Shown here: in pieces, positions 38,701-48,822 of the stretch
Layout of the letters: the number at the start of each line of letters is the position of its first letter
How positions within the stretch are numbered: the first letter of the stretch is position 1
NCBI GenBank assembly: GCA_004431415.1
Contig: QPMI01000527.1
Span: 1-64,000, forward strand
Source: Cyanophora paradoxa
Taxonomy: Eukaryota > Glaucocystophyceae > Cyanophorales > Cyanophoraceae
Reading direction: 5' to 3'
Length of the DNA stretch: 64,000 bases
The notes under the pieces: generated by a model
Databases searched by the model: none
Told to the model about the DNA's origin: nothing
The model's input: the letters and a program-made list of their open reading frames with translations, nothing else
Program-made: the position numbers and the translations under genes

Positions 38701-40600
38701 CATCGAGCAGATCAACGCCGAGGTCCCTCTTGGCTTCTCATTCCTCGCAACTAGCTCATTCGAGCTAACTAACTAACTAACGTTAACCAACTAGCTAGCT
38801 AACTAACGAATAGCTAGCTAGCTTCCGTATCAGCTTCTCATCCCTTTTTGATTTCTCGTCCTCGACTGAAGCTTATGCTTTCGCCTCTTCCTTCTCGTTG
38901 CGAACTCGAATCCCCGGGCGCGCGCAGCACAAGACGGAGCTGAGGATGCGGGTGGGGATCAACACGGGCTCGGTCATCGCCGGCGTCCTCGGCAGGCAGC
39001 GCCTCGCCTACGACCTCTGGGGCAAGTATTATTGATAAGCAATCTAGCAATCGAACGTACATCGATAATGCTAGCTACCGATTGCTAGGACTTCGAGGAG
39101 GCGCGAAGTTAATAAGCAATCTAGCGATCTAATATACATCGATTTATATCCGCTTCGATACTCTAGCTATAGTAAAGTCGCTCATGATGATGCGCTTTAG
39201 CACCAATTTCTAAATGCGCTTCAACGTAAACCGCTAATACTACCTCTGGGGCAAGCAATCAAGCCTCTATATCTGCTTTAACCCCGCTAGCTATAGCCAA
39301 GCTAAGGTCGCTTCTAACTACGACGCGGCGAACAGGAGACGCGGTGAACGTGTCGCAGCGGATGGAGAGCACGGGCGTCCCGGGCCGTGTCCAGGTGTGC
39401 TTCGAATCACGTAGTTGGCGCTGTCCTGGATCTAGATTGCTGTGCTTAGCGTCGTTGTTATTAGTCCTCGGCCCGCTAGCGCTTTGGTACGAGGTTTTCA
39501 CGGGCCGAGGCGCATCTAGAAGTATATTCAACAGCTTGTGTAAGTTCAACTCAACGTTGTTTCGTTGTTAGGCCTAGTTTTCCCTTCGATTAACATTACA
39601 TACTCCAGCCTCGTTATTCGTTAGCCTCTGCAACATCGATCTAGATTAATGTCAATAACAAAACCGTGGCAGGTCTCCGAGGCGACGTACCAGCGGATCA
39701 AGTACAAGTTCGACTTCGAGGAGCGCCGCGAGCTCGACGTCAAGGGTGCGCGCTTCAATTCGATTTCGGTTTCCTGGATCGCGGTTAATTAGATCGATAT
39801 CGCGTTGATATCACGGGTGCGCGCGCGGCTGCGCGCGCGGGGCGAAGGCGGCTGGGGAACTAGGGGGGGACTAGGCCGGCGAAGGACTAGGGGCCGCCGG
39901 GCCCGGCCGTTAGGGGGACGTCAAGGGTGCTTGCTTCAATTCGATTTCGGTTTCCTGGATCGCGGTTAATTAGATCGCGTTTAATGGTTTGATTCGATAT
40001 CGATATCGCGTTTGAATTATAGATTTAATAAGATCGATATCGCGTTTGATTTGATCGCAGGAATCGGAAAGATGTTCGGGTACCTGGTCAAGGGGCGCAG
40101 GCGCGCGCTCGTCCTCTACCTCTTCCGATGGCTTCGCCGGCTTTTACATTAACGCACGATCTGCCGCAGGCCGGAAGGGTCGATTCGGCGGCGCTCGCAC
40201 CGGGCGCAGTCCCTCGTACTCGGCACGAGCGCCGGCGCTTCGTTCGCCTTAGGCTTCGCCGGCGGCGGCGGCTGTGACGGCGACGGCAACGTCGACGGCC
40301 GCGGGCCCCGCGGGTCGCCCGAGGTGGGATCCCTGCAAACAGTTATTATATTAAAAGAAAGAAACGCGATGGGCACGCAGGTCGACGTAAACGCTGTGAT
40401 GGCGCCCCGCTTCTCGAGCCTCCCGGAGGGCAGTCTCCTCGCCGAGGGCGCCCCGCCCTCGTGCGCGTTTATAATTAGAGGATCAGTTGTTTCTTTGTTT
40501 GATTTTGCATTCTCACTTCGTTCGCAGGCCGATGGCGCTGCTCCGCGCCCGCCGCGCGCCCCGCGAGGGATCCGGGGCTCCCGCCTCGTGCGCCTCTGAT
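29794..40600 (+). CDS. Multi-exon, multi-membrane PAS-containing class III (adenylate) cyclase with TmcB-like N-terminal half
   Basis: This gene has about 30 exons with GT-AG and some GC-AG introns. The start is uncertain (MSRSTWANPDLISLF at 29,794 or later). Membrane-rich segments include REVVLASVSAFFALAYQ, FFWLFFAYMLVVAGVVLLIA and YPSFWLALVVVCTAISSMHL, with soluble pieces ANASLSLLYSCAANSR and SALPMMACDSYRAGGTM between them. A TPR-like region follows (IALRLLEAREGGYDAVEPLF, then KQYPNVARVH and FLIEFKQDYDGALKALHRAE). This order recalls TmcB-like cyclases of green algae and other protists. Next come a Gln-run linker, further membrane spans (VRLVVLSVVAALALAAAAAA; APVLLLAFVLLLWPALRTLR) flanking an extracellular loop at 34.2-34.9 and 35.8-36.2 kb, a helix linker, a PAS domain (36.74-37.26 kb) and the cyclase domain. 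It probably makes cAMP at a membrane in response to an unknown signal. Exon ends are approximate. Confidence 0.75.
31738..32042 (+). repeat. Polypyrimidine (C/T) tract of about 300 bases in a cyclase intron
   Basis: The tract is almost purely C and T with long C runs and lies between coding blocks of the cyclase gene. It generates long spurious open frames on both strands. Confidence 0.9.
36738..37264 (+). other. PAS domain exons of the cyclase
   Basis: The segment VFNGAAERAFGCPHSEAEGR followed by PLTDFLPSF is the N-terminal half of a PAS fold. The C-terminal half reads RRRDGSAFPASVSVGRGTGA and KPFYVLFVRDVTHEKAQEAE, the typical end with R-D-V/I-T-x-x-K. A Ser/Ala-rich insert, and probably one intron (about 36,840 to 36,900), separates the halves. 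Just upstream, AADDAIIVADHQGLIT is the first PAS strand. Confidence 0.75.
37415..40100 (+). other. Class III nucleotide cyclase catalytic domain, exons
   Basis: Joined in phase, the exons read RNVLPGPIAERLKRGEERPA, CTVLFADICSFCSMSSKMTP, GEVVGLLSDVFDAVDALLEK, VEKVKTIGDAWMGFT, MVEFGLAMLSTIEQINAE, then RVGINTGSVIAGVLGRQRLA, YDLWGDAVNVSQRMESTGVP, and VSEATYQRIKYKFDFEERRE with VKGIGKMFGYLVKGR. Both metal-binding Asp (in FADI and in VFDAVD) and the transition-state Asn and Arg (N-V-S-Q-R) are present. The base-recognition pair is Lys (VKTIGD) and Asp (YDLWG), the combination of adenylate rather than guanylate cyclases. VEK is encoded by a 9-base micro-exon at 38,280-38,288. The exon ending at 39,022 uses a GC donor (GGGGCAAGT), required by the frame. 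Confidence 0.88.
38567..38607 (+). repeat. Poly-C tract in a cyclase intron
   Basis: About 40 bases of nearly pure C lie just before a GCAG acceptor-like site. Nearby introns carry CCCCGCCCCG repeats (38,070 to 38,103) and CTAGCTAGCTAACTAACTAA repeats (38,755 to 38,822). Confidence 0.9.
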
Positions 40601-40970
40601 TGCCCTCTTCCCCCTTATTGCCCTTCTGCTCCCTTGGATTAATTATTGCTGACGTTTGAAGGCGCAGCGCGGGCCTGGCCTCTGTTCCCCTAGCGGTTCC
40701 AGGGGCGGAGGCGGACCCTACTCCGGCCTGGGATCGGGATCTAGTCTAGTTATCGAGTTCACAGCAGCGACTTCTCGCTGCAAGTACCTAGTACGACTTC
40801 ACAGCAGCCGCTGAGCAATTTGTGATTGCAAATACTTCCGAACTACGTCGCGCGTTCGACTTCCCTTGGATGAGCTCCCCTTAAATTAAATAGATAGTTG
40901 TCGGTCTTCTTTATTGCCAGGCCCGGCGGCCAGACGTCAACCGTATTTTGGAGCAAACTCGATTCGCCTG

Positions 40971-41028
40971 AGCATGGACCTTCGATCCGCGCGGACGCCG
41001 CTATCTGCGCGGATCGAAGGTCCATGCT
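40971..41028. repeat. Perfect 22-bp inverted repeat (hairpin) with 14-base loop
   Basis: The left arm at 40,971-40,992 (AGCATGGACCTTCGATCC plus GCGC) and the right arm at 41,007-41,028 are exact reverse complements. It lies between the cyclase gene and the TPR-like gene, with no coding sequence. It could be a transcription terminator-like structure or the remnant of a small fold-back element. Confidence 0.85.
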
Positions 41029-41094
41029 GTGCCGAATCGCGGGCTCATGGTCATGATCAGGTTCCCTCGGGTTCCATGATCAGGAGGAGGGGGG

Positions 41095-41190
41095 AGGGGA
41101 GGGGGGGGGGGGGGCGGGGGCTATCGGGACTACCTTTTTTGCAAAAGTGGACGTCGCATTGGTACACCACGGCACATGTACCTGGGAGGT
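41095..41190 (-). mobile_element. Very short 5'-truncated copy of the giant LINE 3' end
   Basis: Six T followed by GCAAAAGTGGACGTCGCATT and GGTACACCACGGCACATGTA (41,132-41,178) match the 3' end of the large retrotransposon at 44,751-44,797 with only three or four differences. The T-run corresponds to the poly-A tail on the minus strand. The match fades after about 50 bases, as expected for a severe 5' truncation. A G-run of about 17 bases lies just to the left. Confidence 0.7.
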
Positions 41191-41590
41191 TCAATATATC
41201 TTGAGCTGTATTTTACGTAAAATAGCTAGAATATAGCACACGTAAAAATTTCCTTTCTCTCTCTCTATCTCGTGTGCTTCAGCCCCCCCCCCCCCCCCTT
41301 CTCCTCCCCTCCCCCTACATCTCCCTCCACCTCCTGCGCACCCTCCCACTAATTTGTATATATAATGATCGAAGGATGCCGCCGGTCATGCAGGTTTCTC
41401 CTCTCGAAATATTGTCTTGTCTAGATCTATAGGTCTTGTGTTTCGTATAGATATACGCCAGCGGCCCGGCCGCGCAGAGGAGCGTTTGTTTAACGTTGCA
41501 CGTGGGCGAAGCCCATCCCGGCGGGGGCGATCGCGACATCGATTCGCCCGAACGACTTGAATTCGCGCGGAATTAGAATTCGAAGCGGTC

Positions 41591-44500
41591 ATGCAGCTTG
41601 TTTTGGAATCCTGCACCTCCTCGCAGCTCGTCACGCGCATGGCTTTCAAGAGATTCAATCCAGTGCGTGCAGCCTGCGCCGGAGCCCTGCATCTGGCCAA
41701 TGCGGGATCCCGGAGCTTTTTGTCGTCGCGCAAAATCGCTCATTTCCGCTCCTCCGGACGCAGGCGTCGGCTGAAATCGAAGATGTAGACATGGAGCTCG
41801 TCGTTGTGAAGCCCGACCTCTCCATTGCGGGCAGCGAAGCGCGAACGCGGGTCCGAATCTAATTCGGCGCTATTCGGGAAGCGAGCGCTCTGACGACCTT
41901 CGCACACGCGCGCAGTGGCAAATATATTTGGCCCTGCCTTCCGAAACTCCTCCCGAATTGAAGGCAGCGGTGATCTGGATCGCAATTCTGGAACCATTCG
42001 CATATTATACTCTGTGTGTGTAATCCTTTCGAATTCGCAGTTTTCGCAGTGGGAGAAGCATGTGAACTACCCTCGCATCAAGAATGCCCTGCAAATTCTC
42101 GATGCTCTCGGCCAGGAAAACCTGGGGCCGGAAGAAGCACCGGCAATCGCGACTTTGGTCGACAAATTAGACGAGGCGCGATCGACATCCCGCACGTTAA
42201 CGTTTTGCAGTGCTAGGCTTTCAACCCTCGATGTGAAATCGTAGATGTTCATTGAATCCCTTCAATTTGACCGCAGTGCATCCGAGATTTCGACATACCC
42301 CGGGGCCTATTCTTGGATTTGTCGGAGCTGGTATCGACATTTCTCTGGTGGCATTTCAATTGTCGTGCCCTTGGGTCTCGGCCGATCTTTTGTACTGCGC
42401 ATGATGTTTTAAAGAATGCGCAGGTATGCGTCTTTATTAATGCGCGGATAGCTATAGCTATATATTATCATATATGAGGGTTTTGACGTCGACAACCTTG
42501 CATGCAGAGCGCTGCAACATTAGGCAGAGCACCGTCGACGTCGACGTCGACGTCGGACTCTGCAGAGCACATCGAGACGCGCTACCGTCGGACGGAAGCT
42601 TCGCTGTTCGCGTCGTTCAACGCGGGGCAGATGCTCCAGCTGTGCGCGGGGGAGCTCGAGGTGGCCATCAAACACTACCAGGTCTGCTAATTGCGTTACG
42701 ATTAGTTCTGTACATGCGTTATAATATTGTGACCTTGCATCCACGTTTAATAAATTTTCAACAGGACGCTCTCCATCACCCGATCTTCGCCAGCTTTTCT
42801 GGGACTTCCGACGTCGAGCGCATGCCGTTTGCGGGCGATGAACGGCTCACGCGTGTCCTGCACGCGATCCTCGAGAACCTCTCCACGTGCCACCGAAAGA
42901 TCGGAGACACAGATGCTGCTCAAAAATATAACGAGGTTCGACAATGAATGTTAATTGGCGCCATATTTAAATTAAAGCACCGCTTCGAATTCGAGGCCGC
43001 TTCGAATTCGAAGCCGCTTCGAATATAAGCCGAATTGCAATATCTTAATTACATTAATTTCAACCTCCGGATCCAGATGCAAGTCCGAGCGGAGAAAATG
43101 TTTGGGTTCTACTGGAAGGGCATTGTAAGAAATTCAAAGCAACGTGCAGCGCTACGGGCAGGGCGGGCTTCGAAAGAACACGTTGCAGCTGCAGCTGCAA
43201 GCTTAAGGCCAGATGCCACGACTTCCGGCACTATAGCTAGTTCTGCAGCTATAGCTTGCTCGAAGCCCGCTGGATCAGCGCCGGTTCTGCTTCCCACGCC
43301 CACTGAGCTCCAAGCCGCCACGACCGCAAGCTCCAGTCATTCTCCAATGCCGACGTCGACGCTAGCGCTGACCTGGATGAGAGGCTATGGGGAGCTATTC
43401 ACGTCGACTTGCGTGCGTTCGCATCGAGTCCCCTCGATCTTTAGTATCCTCGCGATCGAGAACGAGCTCGCACTTAATACTCAAATATCCGGATCCTGAT
43501 TGCGCATGCTTCGCGCATTCGAACCGGATCTCGGCGCTCGCGATTTAAGTTTATGCTTAATTTGTCACTGTGCAGGCGACTGTACGTGGACAAACGAAGC
43601 TCGAGCATGAGCGTGACATGGAGGGTGTTCTTGTCAAGCCGGACATGTCCATTGACGGCGGTCGAGCTCGCTTAAAGGTGCATTCACACGTAGTCCACGC
43701 GTGCATGCGCCACATAACGAATGCTCCCCAAGTTATTCTCGATCTCTGTTGCTTGCAATTGGAAACGTTGAAGAATCCTTTCCATTCGCAGTGGAATGAG
43801 CGAGCGAATAAGAATATACACGAGAAAGAAGTCCTCCGCTTCTTTGACCTTCTGAAAGACAAGGACTTGAGTGCAGAGGAAGCTAAATCCATCGATGAGA
43901 TCACGACAGCCATGAGCGCGGTGCGGCTTGTGATGCGTGAGGATGGGATGACTTCAGCTGACCGCTAGCGCTCTGGATCCGATCGACTCACATGTACAGT
44001 ATATATCTCGCGTCTCACAAAATCGAATGCATGGCCACGGCAAGGATCGCCTCTCACGTTCGGTTGGATTCGCGGAGGAAGTCGCAGAAATGTCGTCTTC
44101 TGCAGACTGGTGGTGCTTCAATTCCGTTATGCTGCAGGAAAATGTCGACGTTTCCGACTATGAGCGCGCTTTGGACTTTGCAAAGGTCCGGCGCCGGGGC
44201 GCCGCATTTCCTTCACGTCTAGATCTAGCTGTAGTGCAGTGTGTGAATTCCTCCTCATCTTCCAGATCTGACATCATTGAAAGCGCGCAGCAGATACAAA
44301 TGCGGCCTTGAAGAGCTCTCGTCGCGAGTTCACCGGTTTCCGTCGCGATCTTGCAGAGTTCACCGCGCAGCTCTACCGCCAGTCAGATTCTTATCTATTC
44401 GCCTGTTTCAACCTCGCACAAATCGCGCAAGTGAAGAAGGACTTCAGTCTTGCAATCGAGAACTATCGCGTGCGTATCAGGCTTTCGTATTAGCAATTGA

Positions 44501-44740
44501 GCTAGGGCCGGAACCGGGTTCGCTATCGATATCCAACGCAATCGATGCAGAATGCTCTCGTCCACGAGGAATTCTTGGACTTCATTCGTGGGGGATTTCC
44601 CATTGTAGAAATTCCGCAAAAGTGCTGCATTGATGACCCCCGGCTGAGGGTCACCCTCCACGCGATCTGCAAAAATCTCTCCACATGCTACCGAGCGACC
44701 GGGAACGGAGTTGCAGCTATTCAATACGCTAAGGTGCGAT
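41591..44740 (+). CDS. Internally duplicated TPR-like protein gene, interrupted by the LINE
   Basis: This host gene has short exons in two parallel series. Series 1: 41,762-41,850 (EIEDVDMELVVVKPDLSIAG), about 42,042-42,200 (YPRIKNALQILDALGQENLG), 42,276-42,423 (FLDLSELVSTFLWWHFNCRA), 42,508-42,681 (EASLFASFNAGQMLQLCAGE), 42,765-42,935 (VLHAILENLSTCHRKIGDTD) and 43,077-43,127 (VRAEKMFGFYWKGI). Series 2: 43,576-43,677 (EGVLVKPDMSIDGGRARLK), 43,791-43,950 (EKEVLRFFDLLKDKDLSAEE), about 44,060-44,185 (FAEEVAEMSSSADWWCFNSV), 44,330-44,468 (DSYLFACFNLAQIAQVKKDF) and 44,550-44,732 (VTLHAICKNLSTCYRATGNG). Matching exons align by eye and look like TPR-type helical pairs. Series 2 lacks its last exon because the retrotransposon lies immediately after the exon ending QYAK. 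The true start is uncertain. Confidence 0.6.
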
Positions 44741-45072
44741 TTTTTCTTTTTTTTTTTGCAAGAGTGGACGTCGCATTGATACACCACGGCACATGTATCA
44801 ATGTTCTACGTGACGTGCCCTTCCGACCGGTCATCTGTCTAGCCGAAGACGCTAGCAAGGTGCCGGCCATGGGTCGCTCAATATGGGAGGTTCGCCTGAG
44901 TGGGGGAGCCATGGTTTTCGGTGATAGCCGTAACCAGGCCCGCGCGCCCACCCCTTGATCAACTCCTCCATCCCTCATGAGCCCTGGAAGTGAAATGTCT
45001 CGCAGTCCGCCGCCCTCCCTTGCCGCCGCTCCGCCACCCCTCCTCCTCCTCACTCTGCCTCCTCCCTCCTCC
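44740..45072 (-). other. LINE 3' untranslated region and poly-A tail
   Basis: Non-coding sequence lies between the last LINE stop at 45,073 and the T-tract. The terminal 50 bases recur at 41.1 kb, confirming them as the element end. Confidence 0.65.
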
Positions 45073-46254
45073 TCACCTGCGCCCCAGGACCCCGATTAAT
45101 CGGTGTCCCGTTCTGTCGAGGTGAAGAAGGTGGTAGGAGGAAGATATGAGGAAGGAGAGGGAGTGGGCGGCGGCAGCGGGAGGGGGTGGGCAGCGGATGC
45201 GGGGCAGGGCAGGGAGCGGTGCCGGGACGGCAGAGTGGAGTGAGCGTGGGCACTGACAGGCGGCGCAGAGAGCGGGGAGTGCGGAGACGAGGCGGGTCGC
45301 GAGGGGTCGGGAGGGGTCGGTCTGAGTAGGGGGGGTGGCCGAGGCCAGAGGGGTGGCCGAGGCCGATGGGTGGCCGAAGCCGGGGGGGGCCGAAGCCGAT
45401 GGGGTGGCCGAAGCCGAGGGGGGGCCGAAGCCAGTGGGGGGCCGAAGCCATGGGGTGGCCGGAGTCAACGAGGGGTTCGACACTTGTGAGTCGGTTGGGG
45501 CCGGGGGAGGGACCGTAGGGGGCGGCGGGGCGGCCTCGTGCGGGGTCTCGGTCGGGGGGGCCGGCTGAAGCGAGGAGGGGGGGGGAGAGTCGGCTACTGG
45601 AAGCGTCGTTAGTGGTTTGTACACTCCAGGTGCGAAGAGGGACGTGATTGTGAGTTGTCCAGCGGGTATCGACACCGTTCGCGCTTTTTTGGTCCCGCGC
45701 TTGGGGGTCTTGCGACCGGCTGCCTTTCTTTTCGCCGTAGGTACGGGTGGGGCGGGTGCAGAGGCGGGAAGGGGAGGGGTCATGGGGCGCGGGCGTTTGG
45801 GTGCCGGGGCGGGGGGAGTATCGGTTGTCCGTTTGCGTGAGGCAGGCGACGGGCGAGTTCGTTTCGAGGGAGGGGCCAGGGGGGGCTTTAGGGCGGGGCG
45901 CTTGGAAGGTTGAGTAGCGGACGTAGGGCCCGTGGGCAAAGCGGGCAGGGTGCCATTGTCGGGGTTCTTGTGAGAAGGTTGCGTTGGGGGTGCAGCAGGT
46001 TGGGAGGCAGATCTAGAGTATGAGGTGGTCTCAGGGCGAGCGGGGCACTTTCCCCGTCTGGCGGCGGAGTGGGCCTGGAGGGCAGCTGCGGAGGCAAATC
46101 GGGTGCCACAGGTACAAGAGAAGTCAGATGTCATGGCTACGGTGCTGGTATTGGGCGGCTGGGGGAGGGGGGGCCTGGGGGAGGGGCGGTCTGGGGCGAG
46201 GGGGAGGCAGGGAGTCGTGCAATTGCCTGGCGGAAATTTTCCAGGAGAACCCAT
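45073..46254 (-). CDS. LINE: C2HC finger, basic region, PIP-box-like motif, GFGP/SASATP repeats
   Basis: About 390 codons, Pro/Ala/Ser-rich. MTSDFSCTCGTRFASAAALQ followed by AHSAARRGKCPA forms a zinc finger with spacing C-x-C, then His and Cys, like fingers found in LINE proteins. Many basic NLS-like clusters follow (KRKAAGRKTPKRGTKKARTV), then GQLTITSLFAPG, which fits a PCNA-interacting PIP box (Gln-x-x-hydrophobic-x-x-Leu-Phe). A run of short repeats (SASATPSASAPPGFGHPSAS) is encoded by about 27-bp units at 45,330-45,450. It may be a separate ORF or the C-terminus of the main polyprotein in another frame. Confidence 0.55.
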   Translation of the reverse strand: MGSPGKFPPGNCTTPCLPLAPDRPSPRPPLPQPPNTSTVAMTSDFSCTCGTRFASAAALQAHSAARRGKCPARPETTSYSRSASQPAAPPTQPSHKNPDNGTLPALPTGPTSATQPSKRPALKPPLAPPSKRTRPSPASRKRTTDTPPAPAPKRPRPMTPPLPASAPAPPVPTAKRKAAGRKTPKRGTKKARTVSIPAGQLTITSLFAPGVYKPLTTLPVADSPPPSSLQPAPPTETPHEAAPPPPTVPPPAPTDSQVSNPSLTPATPWLRPPTGFGPPSASATPSASAPPGFGHPSASATPLASATPPTQTDPSRPLATRLVSALPALCAACQCPRSLHSAVPAPLPALPRIRCPPPPAAAAHSLSFLISSSYHLLHLDRTGHRLIGVLGRR

Positions 46255-46439
46255 GGTTGGCTTTCCGAGTCCAATCCGCAGCAGAAGTCAGTGATGGAGA
46301 TAGTATCATGGAGGGAGGGGGCGGGGGGGGCGGGGGGGAGGGGGGACCAGGCGGCTGTACTGGCGGCGAGCGGGAGGGTTTGGTGTCGGCATGTTTGCGG
46401 TATCGACGTTTGGTTCTGTCAGTGATGCCTTGTCGGAGC

Positions 46440-47703
46440 TCCCAGGCGTGGTTGCGGGCGCAGCGGTCCCTCCAGATCGCACGGAGGTGTTGGTCGAGGA
46501 GTAGCGCTAAATCTTTTTGGATTGACATTGTGGTGGTCTTGTTAATGCCCAGGGCTGTGCAGAGGGCGGGCAATCCTGCCGGGGTACCGAGGCGCAGGAG
46601 GGCAGGGGCGGGGAAGGGAGCAGGTCAGCCAAGGCCGGGCTAAGCTTTGTCCATAGGGTATCGGTGAGACCTGGGGGCGGAAAAGGGCCGGATTTTCAGT
46701 GGGGGAGAGGAGGGCGGATTGGAGGGAGAGGCGGGTCAGGGGAGACGAGGCGGAGGAAGGGAAAGAGTTGAAAAATAGTATCGTCGTGTCCTAAGGGTTT
46801 GGGCGAGTGGCGGAGAACCCGGGTGCGGAGGAAGGTCACGAGTGCGTCCTGGAGAGCTTGGAGGAGGAGGCGAGCGGCGGGGCAAGTAAATATGTGAATG
46901 AAGTCTTCGGGGGGTGGGTTGTGGGGTCGGGCTGTCTGGGTCTGCGGCCCTCGGTGGGAAGAGGGCGGGGGGAGCCCGGGGGGTGAACGTGGCAGGGGCG
47001 GGGAGGGTGGGGGTGGGGAAGCAGGGTCCTCGGGGACTGGGCAGGGTGGGAGGGAGGTGACAGAAGGGCAGTGGGCGATACCGTCAGGAAAGAGAGGGCC
47101 GTATAGGTCGGGGTCGTGGAGGAGGCGGATGGTGAGGGAGGGGAGGCCTCCAAGAATGCATTGGAATCTGACTTTGCGGAGGTGATCGCCTGTGGGGGTA
47201 CGGCGGTCCGGTGGCTTGTCGGACACGAGGGAGAGGGCTGGGGCGAGGGTAACGTGAGGATTGCTGAGGACGGCCCCCGCGTTGCGAAGCTGGCGCCAGT
47301 CGAGGTATTGGGAGAGGGAGGCTTCGGCTAGGAAGTGAGAGCGGGGGTCCCCCTCAACGCGGTATGCATGGAGTCTGCCTCTGTAGGGCTCGGCTCCTGG
47401 AACTGGGCCTTGGGATGACGGGGGCGGGAGGCCGACGCGGATGAGGAAGCATTTGAAACTGTGGGGAATGAAGAGAAGGGCTGAGAGGGGGGCGTCTGGG
47501 GTCGTTTTGGCAAGCTTGTCAACGGCGTCATTGTGGCAGTTGTCAGGAGTATATGCTGGGTTCGGGATACGGTTCTTGGCCGGGGTCCGGGCCGCCTCTT
47601 TCTTTGCGACCGTTTTAGATGTTTTGGCGGACCGTGGTGGCGGCTGGGCGGCGTCGCGGTGAGCGGCTTCAGCTAGGATGGTCGCCGCCTCGAGTGGGGT
47701 CAC
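46440..47703 (-). CDS. LINE: RNase H end block, C-terminal zinc motif and tail domain
   Basis: The block reads YTPDNCHNDAVDKLAKTTPD, whose N-x-x-A-x-x-L-A-K core is the usual last helix of a LINE RNase H. Then come SQYLDWRQLRNAGAVLSNPH, RKVRFQCILGGLPSLTIRLL, and a Cys/His pattern: AHCPSVTSLPPCPVPED, then DFIHIFTCPAARLLLQALQD. This is the C-x-C-H-C motif found after RNase H or RT in many LINEs. After a frame change comes ALLLDQHLRAIWRDRCARNH with AWELRQGITDRTKRRYRK, the typical LINE C-terminal Ile-Trp-x-x-Arg-Cys helix. Confidence 0.75.
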
Positions 47704-47999
47704 GTGGGACGGCCGGAAGAGACGGCGTGCTGTTGCGGAAGCTTCGTTGCGGGCCAGGTCAGCGAGCTGAGAGGCGAGTTCTTGGGCGTAGCGAGCACCG
47801 GGAGGGAGGGGGTGGCGGGCCCTGCAGGGCGAGGCGGGGTAGACTCAAGCACAGTTGGGGAGCGCGGAGGGCTGGGTGGTCGGGGGAGGATGGTGGGGAG
47901 TCTAGGGTAGGCAGGGTGCCGCCAGTGGAGACCGGGGGCGGCGTGGCGGGTGGGACGCCCGGGAAGGTCGGTGGGGTCTGAGGGCCGGGAGGGCAGGAC

Positions 48000-48780
48000 C
48001 ACAGCATATAGGGTCAAGGGTGACGGACCCGTAGCAGAGGCTGAGGGCAATATATTCACGGTATCTGCGGAGCGTTGCATTGTCGATCTGAATGTAGGCT
48101 GGGGGGCGGGGCAAGTCCGACGGGGCAAGTGCTGAGGAGCGACTGAGTAGGTCAGCTGTGAGGAGGAGGAGAGGGCCGCAGGCCGTGCTGTTGGGGGGCT
48201 GGAGAACGGAGAGGGATGTCTCCGGGCGTAAATAGGTCCATCTGCAGAATGGAGTGAGGGGGAGGGGGGAACCAGAGTCGCGGTGACTCCAAGTGGCGGC
48301 CAAGTCTTGTGCAAAGGAGACAAGGTGATCAGGGACGTCGAGGGAGCCGTTGTGAATGTAGAACGAGCGCGTCTGAGGAAATAAAGCGAGTAGGTGCCAG
48401 TGTCCCGGGGGCCCTGAGGGTGCCGGGATCTGCCTGAGGGAAGGGTCGGCGAGGGGCTGGTGGGGTATGATGAGTGGGGCGATAGGTAAGGATGGGACAA
48501 GGACAAGGCGGGCATCGAGAAGGCGTCCGGGGGAAGGTATTGGTGCAGGGGGAGAAGGGCAGAGCCCCGAGAGTCAAATTGGGAGGCTGCACTAGCGGGA
48601 TAGGAGCTGGACGACAGGAAGTAGGCAGGGTGAGGCGAGGCCAGGGCGGCTTCACGGGAGGAGAGCATGTCAAGGAAGGCTTCCACAAGGGGGAGGCTGA
48701 GGGCGGCATGCGGCCGGAGGTGGATAAGGTCGCCTCGTCGAATGAGGGAGTGGCGATGAGGGTCATGTCGGGGGGCGGGT
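48000..48780 (-). CDS. LINE: Ulp1-type (C48) cysteine protease domain (frameshifted)
   Basis: Ulp1 proteases cut ubiquitin-like modifiers or similar peptides. The segment first reads LVEAFLDMLSSREAALASPH and AYFLSSSSYP (the usual helix and exposed strand). After a frame change it reads LLDARLVLVPSLP, then GHWHLLALFPQTRSFYIHNG with the catalytic His-Trp near 48,405 and Asn where Asp is usual (HNGSL). It ends SVLQPPNSTACGPLLLLTAD with the oxyanion Gln and the nucleophile Cys of Cys-Gly near 48,180, followed by a helix NATLRRYREYIALSLCYGSV. Order and spacing of HW, D/N, Q and CG match the family. One or two frame changes occur within it. Its place in the LINE is between the RNase H body and the RNase H end block. 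Confidence 0.72.
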
Positions 48781-48822
48781 GGGAGGGGGGGTTTCGACAT
48801 GAGAGTTTGCTCCGCGCAGTAA

